From 54-19 sp038210655 (GTDB taxonomy: Bacteria > Chloroflexota > Chloroflexia > Chloroheliales > Chloroheliaceae), in contig JBBQWM010000007.1 in NCBI GenBank assembly GCA_038210655.1, forward strand, positions 62,001-126,000: a stretch of 64,000 nucleotides of DNA, in the 5' to 3' direction. Positions 57,607 through 64,000 of the stretch are shown here, piece after piece. The translations under genes were made by a program, and so were the position numbers. Numbering within the stretch: the first letter of the stretch is position 1; each line of letters opens with the position of its first letter. The notes beneath the pieces were generated by a model. It was not told the DNA's origin. It saw only the letters and a list, made by a program, of their open reading frames with translations, and did not search any database.

Positions 57607-58602
57607 TTAGTGGGCCAAAAACTCGATTTCGCTATAAGCCATCAACTTATCGAGACGGTGGCGGGCGCGAATATCCCGGACGGTGCCAGATTTGCTACGC
57701 ATCACCAGCGAATGAGTTTCCACCCCATGCTCATAGTACTTGACCCCATCGACCAATTCGCCGTTGGTAATGCCGGTTAGCGAAACAAAGATATTTTCGC
57801 TTCTTGCCAGATCGTCCAGACCAAAGACCTGGTTCATGTCTGCGCCTGCTGCCAGCGCCACCTGCAATTCTTCGTGGTTGCGGGCGTAAAGCTTGCATTG
57901 CATATCGCCACCAATACACTTGAGAGCGCAGGCCGAGAGAACCGCTTCCGGTGCGCCGCCTATTCCCATTAGCATATCTACGCCGGTATCCTCCAAAGCC
58001 GTCATAATCGAACCGGCCACGTCGCCGTCGGTAATCAACTTGATCCGAGCGCCTGCTTCGCGGACTTCTTTGATGAGTTGCTCGTGGCGGGGACGCTCCA
58101 AAATGACCACCGTAACTTCGCTTACCTCGATTTTTTTAGCGCGGGCCACGCTCCGAATGTTCCACTCGGTAGGCTTGTTGATGTCAATCGCGTCTTTGGC
58201 CGCTGGGCCGACTGCAATCTTGTTCATGTAATAAATACCGGGAGGGGCGTTGTAAAGCGAACCTTCTTCCGCCAGCGATACAACCGAGATAGCATTGGGC
58301 AGACCCAGCGAAAGCAAGCGCGTTCCATCAATTGGATCGACCGCAATATCGACTTTAGGAGGTTCACCAGTCCCAATTTTCTCCCCAATGTAAAGCATAG
58401 GGGCTTCGTCCTTTTCACCCTCCCCTATCACGACGGTTCCGTCCATCCCAACGCTTGAAAGGGCCACTCTCATAGCCTGGACTGCTGCGCCATCGGCGGC
58501 ATTTTTATCGCCGCGTCCCATCAATTGAGCGGCTGCCATCGCTGCCGCCTCGGTCACGCGCACCAATTCCAGGGATAGGTTTCGGTCAATCTTTTCAGGC
58601 AT
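57607..58602 (-). CDS. glpX: Fructose-1,6-bisphosphatase class II (GlpX)
   Basis: A 331-residue metal-dependent phosphatase that makes fructose-6-phosphate in gluconeogenesis. Motifs: GRGDKNAADGAAVQAMR, VIGEGEKDEAPMLYIGE with its metal Glu/Asp residues, and VDPIDGTRLLSLG. MGIGGAPEAVLSACALK is a GlpX block. In cyanobacteria and some others such enzymes also act on sedoheptulose bisphosphate; that is not testable here. Full length. Start is ATG 58602 behind AAGGAGCC. It is a single-gene unit. Confidence 0.95.
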   Translation of the reverse strand: MPEKIDRNLSLELVRVTEAAAMAAAQLMGRGDKNAADGAAVQAMRVALSSVGMDGTVVIGEGEKDEAPMLYIGEKIGTGEPPKVDIAVDPIDGTRLLSLGLPNAISVVSLAEEGSLYNAPPGIYYMNKIAVGPAAKDAIDINKPTEWNIRSVARAKKIEVSEVTVVILERPRHEQLIKEVREAGARIKLITDGDVAGSIMTALEDTGVDMLMGIGGAPEAVLSACALKCIGGDMQCKLYARNHEELQVALAAGADMNQVFGLDDLARSENIFVSLTGITNGELVDGVKYYEHGVETHSLVMRSKSGTVRDIRARHRLDKLMAYSEIEFLAH

Positions 58603-59119
58603 CTTCTGGCTCCTTCATAGTTACACTCATCATTGAGCTACACTCGTCGTTAGTCTTATACTAAATAAGGGCGACAAATCCTTAATCGATCCTTGTTGGC
58701 AAAGCCCAGCCGCTCTAGCCTATAGCAATGAGGCAAAGGTGGACTAACCTAATAGCAGTCCAGCGTTGGATTAGTAGTTTAAATCAGCGTGCGGCAAGTT
58801 CCAGGGCAAATTGCGAGTCCTAATTATGGAGTGAAATCCTTGCTAACATTATCACAAACCGCCTGTTTTGTCTACCTACAACGCACATCGCGCTAGACAA
58901 TCACGACTTTCGCTTTGAGCCTATAAAGTTAGCCTTAAAAGCAGAACATGAACTCAAAGCGACTGTGCCAAGCGAAAGTCCTAACAATGAATCTTACCAG
59001 TTGCTTTAATCAGCCCGCTCTCTTTTTGCAAAAATTTGAGCCAGACTAATATAATGCTGCTAGAGTAAACGCTCTGTTTACCGCTGGTTTTCTGCTTATA
59101 TGATTAAGAGGCTGGTGCT
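58603..59119. other. Intergenic region with a hairpin
   Basis: An approximately 500-base gap between divergent glpX and dgt genes. GACTTTCGCTTTGAG at 58905-58919 is inverted at 58953-58980 as CTCAAAGCGA and AAGCGAAAGTC, giving two alternative pairings. GCAAAAATTTGAGCCAGACTAATATAATG at 59027 on (only part quoted exactly as CCAGACTAATATAATG) recalls the GGGTGAGC element interior, but no ends are seen. No other feature was recognised. Confidence 0.45.
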
Positions 59120-60337
59120 ATGGTGCAACCGACGACCCGTTTACCGCGTCTGGAATACAACCCGGCGGATTGCGCCCGCCAATCTGAGGAACCGCGCAAG
59201 GCTGACGAAGAACGCAGCGAATTTGAGATTGACCGGGCCAGGATCATCCACAGTGCCGCTTTTCGGCGGCTACAAGGCAAGACCCAGGTCTTTGTGAGTG
59301 GGTCGGGCGATTTCTTTCGCACCCGGTTGACCCATTCGCTCGAAGCGGCCCAGATCGGTAAAGGGTTGGCTTTGCGGTTGGGAGCCGACCCCGATCTGGT
59401 AGAAGGCTGTTGTCTGGCGCACGACCTGGGGCATCCTCCTTTCGGGCATACCGGCGAAGCGGCCCTGGCCCGTTGTATGAGCGAATACGGCGGTTTTGAA
59501 GGCAACGCCCAGAATATTCGCTTGTTGACCCGGCTTTCTACCAAGTTTATCGACCGGGAGGGTCTTAATCTGAGCCGGGCCACCCTGGATGGCACTTTGA
59601 AATACAAACAGCCTTTTTCGACTGGCGAACGTAAATTTTATTACGATGAGGATAGTTCTCTGGTCGAATGGGCCAGCGAAGGCGGGTTGCCTCAATCGCG
59701 CTCCTTCGAATGTCAGATTATGGATTGGGCCGACGAAATTGCCTACTCGGTTCACGATCTGGAAGATGGGATGAAGGCCGGGATGATTTCGAGTAGCCGC
59801 CTCAAAAATAATCGGTCGGTCAAGGCTCAATTGGAAGATGAAAAGCTGGAATGGGTGCTGGCTCAGATTCAGTTTGTGGAAGATCAACCGGGCGAACGTA
59901 CTCGCAAAGCGGCCCGCAAAGAGTTAACCTCCCGCCTGATCCACGATTTCTTGACCGCTGCCGAGCGCCAGACGCTCCCCGGCCCGGCTACCTCCGACCG
60001 CTATCGCTACCGGTTGGTCATTGACCCCCTTCAAAAGGCTCGTTGCATTGTGCTCAAAGATATTATGTTTCGGCTGATTGTCGAGGATGCGCGGGTGGCG
60101 ACGCTTGAAAACAAAGCTGAACGGATTATTGAAGGTTTGTTTGCGATCTTTTCCGACTTACGGCCCTCAACTGCCTTTTTGTTCCCCGAAGATTTCCGCG
60201 AGTTGTGGGAGGAGGCCGACGACCGAGGCAAGATTCGAATCGGTTGCGATTACATTGCCGGAATGACCGACGACTACGCCGAACGGTTTTACGCTCGGCT
60301 GTACTTGCCACAGGCCGGTTCGATCTACAGCCTGTAG
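59120..60337 (+). CDS. dgt: Deoxyguanosinetriphosphate triphosphohydrolase-like protein
   Basis: A 405-residue HD-domain dNTPase that releases triphosphate from dNTPs and helps control nucleotide pools. Metal ligands are His72 in RLTHSLEAAQIGKG and His101-Asp102 in LAHDLGHPPFGHTGE; a later Asp is in MDWADEIAYSVHDLEDG. RLQGKTQVFVSG and GGFEGNAQNIRLLTRL are typical of the group. Length fits the shorter, type-2 members. ATG 59120 follows GAGGCTGGTGCT. It is convergent with the chemotaxis receptor gene (24 bases). Substrate preference among dNTPs cannot be inferred. Confidence 0.92.
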   Translation: MVQPTTRLPRLEYNPADCARQSEEPRKADEERSEFEIDRARIIHSAAFRRLQGKTQVFVSGSGDFFRTRLTHSLEAAQIGKGLALRLGADPDLVEGCCLAHDLGHPPFGHTGEAALARCMSEYGGFEGNAQNIRLLTRLSTKFIDREGLNLSRATLDGTLKYKQPFSTGERKFYYDEDSSLVEWASEGGLPQSRSFECQIMDWADEIAYSVHDLEDGMKAGMISSSRLKNNRSVKAQLEDEKLEWVLAQIQFVEDQPGERTRKAARKELTSRLIHDFLTAAERQTLPGPATSDRYRYRLVIDPLQKARCIVLKDIMFRLIVEDARVATLENKAERIIEGLFAIFSDLRPSTAFLFPEDFRELWEEADDRGKIRIGCDYIAGMTDDYAERFYARLYLPQAGSIYSL

Positions 60338-60361
60338 AACCGCCATTTATTAGGGTAGGTT

Positions 60362-62242
60362 TTAGTTGGCCGGTTCAGCCCGCAAGTTTGGGTTGGGCGG
60401 AACAGTACCGGGTAACTGGTCAGCCCCGGTTGCTTCAAACTCCGGCGGGCTACCATCGGCGCTAAAGCCATCACCAGAGGTCAGGTCGGGAGCCTGGACT
60501 TTGAACTGGCTGGCAAGACGGCGTAATTCAAGGGCAATCTTGTCCAGGGCAGTTGCCAGCGAACTGCTCTGCTTGGCGGAAGTCGCGCCATCCTGGATCA
60601 CAGTTGCAAGCTGACGCATCGAGGCCACTACTTGCTCGCTGGCGCTACGTTGCTGCTGGGTCGCCAGTGAAATAGCACTGGCTAACTGCACCGTCCGCTC
60701 GACCATCTGGATAATATTTTCGTTGGCATCCCCGGTCAGATGGGCCAGCGTTACCCCCCGTTCGGCCTCTTTCAAGCCTTGTTCGGTTGCCATTACGCTG
60801 GCATTGGTAGCAGCTTGAATTTCGCTCAAGACCGCCTGTACATCTTTGGTCGCCTGTCGGCTGCGCTCGGCCAGTTGCTTGACGCTGGCGGCGACTACCG
60901 CAAACCGCTTGCCGTTTTCCCCGGCGGCAGCACTCTCGATAGCGGCATTGAGGGCCAGCAAGTGGGTCTGATCGGCAATCGATGCCACCTGATCGATAAT
61001 GTGACCGACCCTCTGGGAGCGTTCGGACAGGGCCAGGATGCGGTCGGTGATATTGCTGACCTGATTTTTTAGCTTGTTGATCCCGACGATACTTTCTCGC
61101 ACGGTTGATTGTCCATCGCTGGCGCTGCTGAGGGCTTGCTCGGCGGCATTGGCGACCAGGGTAGCGGCATCGGCAATCTGGATCGCAGTATGGCTGAGTT
61201 CTTCGATAGTCACGGTCGCCTCAGCGACGGCCCCGGCTTGCTCCGCCGAGATCATAGCCGAATGGCTGCTGGCGGCAGCAATTTGGGCGGCGGCACTGCT
61301 GACCCGCAAGGCCTGACTTTGGACCTGCTCGACTACCCCACCCAATCGGTTGATACTTTGGTTGAAGGTTCCGGCCAATTCGCCAAATTGATCGCGGTTG
61401 CCGACTTCCAGGATCGTCACCAGATCGCCCCCGGCTAACCGCACCAACCGACGGCGAAACCGCTCGACCGGTCGTGTGACTGTTAGAGTCAGCACCAACC
61501 CAAAAGCCAGCGCCACAATAATCGCGACCAATCCGGCCCCGGCTAGAAAATATTGGGCCAGGTTCTTGGCATTGTTAGCGTCTTCGACCACTTTGCGGCT
61601 GGCAGCCTGGTTCTCGATTACCAATTGCTCCAGATTGGTGCGAAAAGCATCGATTTGAGTCAAGCTATTATTTAGTTCCGGCTCAAGGGCTTTCCAGCGA
61701 TTTGTAAAGCTGTCAGATTGGAGGTTATTGGTATTGTTTATAATTGCATCCAGTTGCTCAAGTATATTCTTTACCCTAACATCGATAGTCTCGAAGAACT
61801 GACCTGAGGTGTTCTTTGCCATGCTCCCGCTCATAAAGGCTCGACCATATTCGGCAATCTTGAGGCGTGAGGCCTCGATGACAGTACGCGCTCGGACAAA
61901 ATAAAACTGGTAAGATCGAATGTTATTGCGGGATTGTTCTGCTGAAACCGGGCTACCTAGCCCGGTGGGACTGCCCGTCGCCACATAATTTACGGCAAGC
62001 CGGGCATTTTCCAGCGTCGTTTTCAAGTCGGTCACAGCCGTTACCAATTGGATGCTTTGTCGGACTTCCTCCTGGGCATTAGCCACCTGGTTGATCTTCT
62101 GCCCCAACTCCCGGATTACTACGACGCTCAGGACAGTCAGGAGCGCCAGAAAAAGGGCAATCACCAAAAAGCCGCCCATCAACTTGGTGCGGATGCTCCA
62201 CTGACTGTTTTGTAACCATCCAACTAACGAATAACGCCTCAC
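60362..62242 (-). CDS. Methyl-accepting chemotaxis protein
   Basis: A 626-residue membrane receptor. The first hydrophobic segment spans about 23-45 and the second about 232-258, bracketing a helical periplasmic sensor of four-helix-bundle type. HAMP follows (about 258-312). The cytoplasmic signalling helices have the hairpin tip ADQTHLLALNAAIESAAAGE and NGKRFAVVAASVKQLAERS, which couples to CheW/CheA. The final residues (SADGSPPEFEATG) are disordered, without a CheR-binding pentapeptide. Start is GTG 62242, after GGAAGCATT. No che genes lie in the window. The ligand is unknown. Confidence 0.95.
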   Translation of the reverse strand: MRRYSLVGWLQNSQWSIRTKLMGGFLVIALFLALLTVLSVVVIRELGQKINQVANAQEEVRQSIQLVTAVTDLKTTLENARLAVNYVATGSPTGLGSPVSAEQSRNNIRSYQFYFVRARTVIEASRLKIAEYGRAFMSGSMAKNTSGQFFETIDVRVKNILEQLDAIINNTNNLQSDSFTNRWKALEPELNNSLTQIDAFRTNLEQLVIENQAASRKVVEDANNAKNLAQYFLAGAGLVAIIVALAFGLVLTLTVTRPVERFRRRLVRLAGGDLVTILEVGNRDQFGELAGTFNQSINRLGGVVEQVQSQALRVSSAAAQIAAASSHSAMISAEQAGAVAEATVTIEELSHTAIQIADAATLVANAAEQALSSASDGQSTVRESIVGINKLKNQVSNITDRILALSERSQRVGHIIDQVASIADQTHLLALNAAIESAAAGENGKRFAVVAASVKQLAERSRQATKDVQAVLSEIQAATNASVMATEQGLKEAERGVTLAHLTGDANENIIQMVERTVQLASAISLATQQQRSASEQVVASMRQLATVIQDGATSAKQSSSLATALDKIALELRRLASQFKVQAPDLTSGDGFSADGSPPEFEATGADQLPGTVPPNPNLRAEPAN

Positions 62243-62457
62243 AATGCTTCCAGCCTTTCAACAATTGCTTGTCTGAACTTAATAAAACTATTATCACCAC
62301 GTTACCACGATGAGGGTAGGTATTGCCTGACTTTACAAGGCGTATTATGTACCTTATATTATCACAAAAGCGGCCTGTTGACAGCCTTTATTATCCGACA
62401 ATTCGCTCAGGTTTTTGAACCCAGGCTATCACATGTAAAGGATGATCGAGAGAAGTG

Positions 62458-63183
62458 ATGTTGATAAATAATTTAATTAGCCCCGCCAGGCCAGTCGTGC
62501 GCCCAGATTGTTTTCTGGTCAATGAGATTTTTTATTCTGTTCAGGGTGAAGGCGCTTCGATTGGGCGACCGGCTATTTTTGTGCGGCTCCAACTGTGCAA
62601 CTTGACCTGCGAATGGTGCGACACCCGCTATACCTGGGATCGTCAGCACCCCGATTTTGATAAATACGAAGCCCTACGTCCGGCGGAGCTATTGGCCCGC
62701 CTGCATGACTATCCTTGCCACCGCCTGATTATCACTGGCGGCGAACCCCTCTTACATACTACCGCGATTGACAGCCTTCTGGGGATGCTCGGCCCGGAGT
62801 GGGCGGTCGAGATTGAGACCAATGGCACACTGCCGGGTAGCCCACTGATCCGCGAGCGTTGTCAGCTAAATATTTCGCCCAAGTTGCCTTCGGCCCACAA
62901 CCGCGCCCGTACAATCAAATCGGCGGTGTTGGCTCAACTGCTTGCCAGCCACGACCCCTACTTCAAATTCGTGGTTGCCGACCAGCCCGATTTTGACGCA
63001 ATGGTCACTGTTATTGAGCAATGTCGCCTTCCGGCAGACCGCATCATCGTCATGCCCGAAGGCCAGGACAGCCAGACTCTCGCCGAACACGCCCTGCTGG
63101 TCGTGGAGCAGGTCAAAGAGCGTGGCTATCGGTTGCTTCCCCGCCTCCACGTCCTTCTCTATGGCAATAGGCGGGGAATTTAG
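62458..63183 (+). CDS. queE: 7-carboxy-7-deazaguanine synthase
   Basis: A 241-residue radical SAM enzyme that contracts 6-carboxytetrahydropterin to 7-carboxy-7-deazaguanine, a step to preQ0. The cluster cysteines are Cys47, Cys51 and Cys54 in LQLCNLTCEWCDTRYTW; the CxxxCxxC spacing is canonical here. Substrate loop SVQGEGASIGRPAIFVR and the ITGGEPLL motif near residue 98 bind SAM. ATG 62458 (GTG 62455 also in frame) follows AAAGG and GAGAGAA. queC follows 195 bases later, so the pair serves queuosine or another deazaguanine product. Confidence 0.95.
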   Translation: MLINNLISPARPVVRPDCFLVNEIFYSVQGEGASIGRPAIFVRLQLCNLTCEWCDTRYTWDRQHPDFDKYEALRPAELLARLHDYPCHRLIITGGEPLLHTTAIDSLLGMLGPEWAVEIETNGTLPGSPLIRERCQLNISPKLPSAHNRARTIKSAVLAQLLASHDPYFKFVVADQPDFDAMVTVIEQCRLPADRIIVMPEGQDSQTLAEHALLVVEQVKERGYRLLPRLHVLLYGNRRGI

Positions 63184-63190
63184 GGGAAGG

Positions 63191-63262
63191 ATGAGGGCGG
63201 ATCCATATCTAACAGAAATACCCTGATCCTCTATGTGAGATGGCTCCGCCAATGGATATTCC
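63191..63262. repeat. GGGCGGAGCCATATCC-type hairpin repeat, copy 3
   Basis: GAGGGCGGATCCATATCTAA near the left and AGATGGCTCCGCCAATGGAT near the right, then a CATCCTTCATCCCTTG tail. A second, truncated copy of the right half follows at 63286-63335 (ATTGCTCTGTCAATGGATG and TTGCTCTGCCAAATG). Confidence 0.78.
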
Positions 63263-63377
63263 CTTTCATCCTTCATCCCTTGTACGCCATTGCTCTGTCA
63301 ATGGATGTCTTTGTGAGAGATTGCTCTGCCAAATGCTAAAAACTCTCGAATAGGCTTTAAGAAAGCAAGGTGTATAA

Positions 63378-64000
63378 ATGTCAGAAATTAGCGTAAATAC
63401 TCAAGATGACTCAACCCTCAACCCTCAACCCTCATCCCTTAAAAAGGCACTCATCTGTCTGTCAGGAGGAATGGACTCGACTACGCTGTTATATGAGGCG
63501 ATGGCGCAGGGTTATCAGCTTTATGCGATCAGCTTCGATTATAACCAGCGCCACCGGGTCGAACTGGAATGTGCCGCTAATATCGCCGGGAGGTTGGGTC
63601 TTTCTGACAAAATTCTAAAAATCGACCTGGGACAGATCGGCGGTAGTGTCCTGACTGATCTCAAGCGTGATGTACCGGCCCAGGCTGAGGGCCAGCAGCA
63701 TACAACGGTTGTGCCACTCCGCAATACGCTTTTCTGCACCCTGGCAGCCAGTTATGGCGAAGTGATCGGCGTGGACGAAATCTTTTATGGCCCGGTCAAA
63801 GAGGATTTTCTGGCTTACCGGGATTGTCGTCGTCCTTTCTTCGATAGCCTCGAACAGACTTTGAGCCTCGGATCGAGTGCGGAACGCTCGGTTGTAATTC
63901 ACACTCCCTTTGTCGATTTGTACAAGGCCGAAGTCTTAAAGCGCGGTTTTGAGCTAGGGGTTCCTTACGAACTGACCCACACCTGTTACAAAGGGTTGCG
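63378..64000 (+). CDS. queC: 7-cyano-7-deazaguanine synthase (3' truncated)
   Basis: The first 207 residues of an ATP-dependent PP-loop enzyme that converts 7-carboxy-7-deazaguanine to preQ0. The frame stays open to the window end. The PP-loop is LSGGMDSTTLLYEAMAQG near residues 28-45. PLRNTLFCTLAASYGE and YKAEVLKRGFELG follow, and the final Cys of THTCYKG begins the zinc-ligand set. ATG 63378 has AAGG twelve bases upstream. Residues 10-21 (DDSTLNPQPSSL) are encoded by ACCCTCAACCCTCATCCCT repeats that also occur between genes, so this extension may be acquired. It belongs with queE. Confidence 0.93.
   Translation, partial: MSEISVNTQDDSTLNPQPSSLKKALICLSGGMDSTTLLYEAMAQGYQLYAISFDYNQRHRVELECAANIAGRLGLSDKILKIDLGQIGGSVLTDLKRDVPAQAEGQQHTTVVPLRNTLFCTLAASYGEVIGVDEIFYGPVKEDFLAYRDCRRPFFDSLEQTLSLGSSAERSVVIHTPFVDLYKAEVLKRGFELGVPYELTHTCYKGL

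Overview
The window looks like chromosomal DNA of a bacterium, most probably a member of the Chloroflexota. That placement is an inference from gene content (a CYP102-type P450-reductase fusion, a lipoprotein with a long Ala/Thr linker, a 7TM histidine kinase, DUF2342 and DUF1838 proteins, a ComEC-like protein), from frequent GTG/TTG starts behind strong GGAGG sites, and from the abundance of dispersed palindromic repeats. No rRNA, tRNA, CRISPR array or complete insertion sequence was seen.

Layout. 0-5 kb: the end of a dipeptide/nickel-type ABC permease, an aldo/keto reductase with a DUF1838 protein, and alpha-glucan phosphorylase. 5-9 kb: a three-gene ABC importer (permease, ATPase, lipoprotein) of the TrpXYZ/COG2984 type, preceded by a miniature transposable element with a perfect 9-bp target duplication. 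9-10.5 kb: a repeat nest around a small GIY-YIG nuclease gene. 10.5-17.6 kb: O-acetylhomoserine sulfhydrylase, small unknown proteins, a GT39-like membrane protein, a receiver/HD-GYP protein and a short-chain dehydrogenase. 17.7-26.3 kb: a lipid-related block: CYP102-like fatty acid hydroxylase (+), then on the minus strand a four-repeat phasin-like protein, an acetyltransferase, wax ester synthase/DGAT, a lipase-like hydrolase, Ohr and an epoxide-hydrolase-like enzyme. 26.7-42.1 kb: SUI1, an RDD protein broken by an in-frame amber codon, hydrolase, Eis-like GNAT, histidine kinase, small membrane proteins, DUF2342 protease, Lon and two 2TM-domain paralogues. 42.1-45.3 kb: a YfiH/PgeF protein, then a type II restriction-modification island (methyltransferase convergent with a controller-endonuclease operon). 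45.5-64 kb: DHA2 efflux pump, LmbE-like deacetylase, glyoxalase-fold protein, MetX, an AT-rich Imm5-like pair, GAPDH, L-asparaginase II, an orphan molybdo-hydroxylase FAD subunit, STAS protein, ComEC-like protein, GlpX, dGTPase, chemotaxis receptor, QueE and the start of QueC.

How the genes fit together. MetX (48.9 kb) and MetY (10.6 kb) form the direct-sulfhydrylation route to homocysteine. GAPDH, GlpX and glucan phosphorylase serve central carbon and glycogen metabolism. QueE and QueC are consecutive steps of preQ0 synthesis. The minus-strand lipid block could make, coat and turn over wax ester or triacylglycerol.

The most distinctive feature is the density of dispersed repeats. At least eight families recur between genes and in places reach into them: they supply stop codons for two convergent genes, an in-frame insert in the GT39-like protein and part of the QueC N-terminus. 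The GIY-YIG gene inside one repeat family, and the miniature element with its 9-bp duplication, are the best candidates for undescribed mobile systems.
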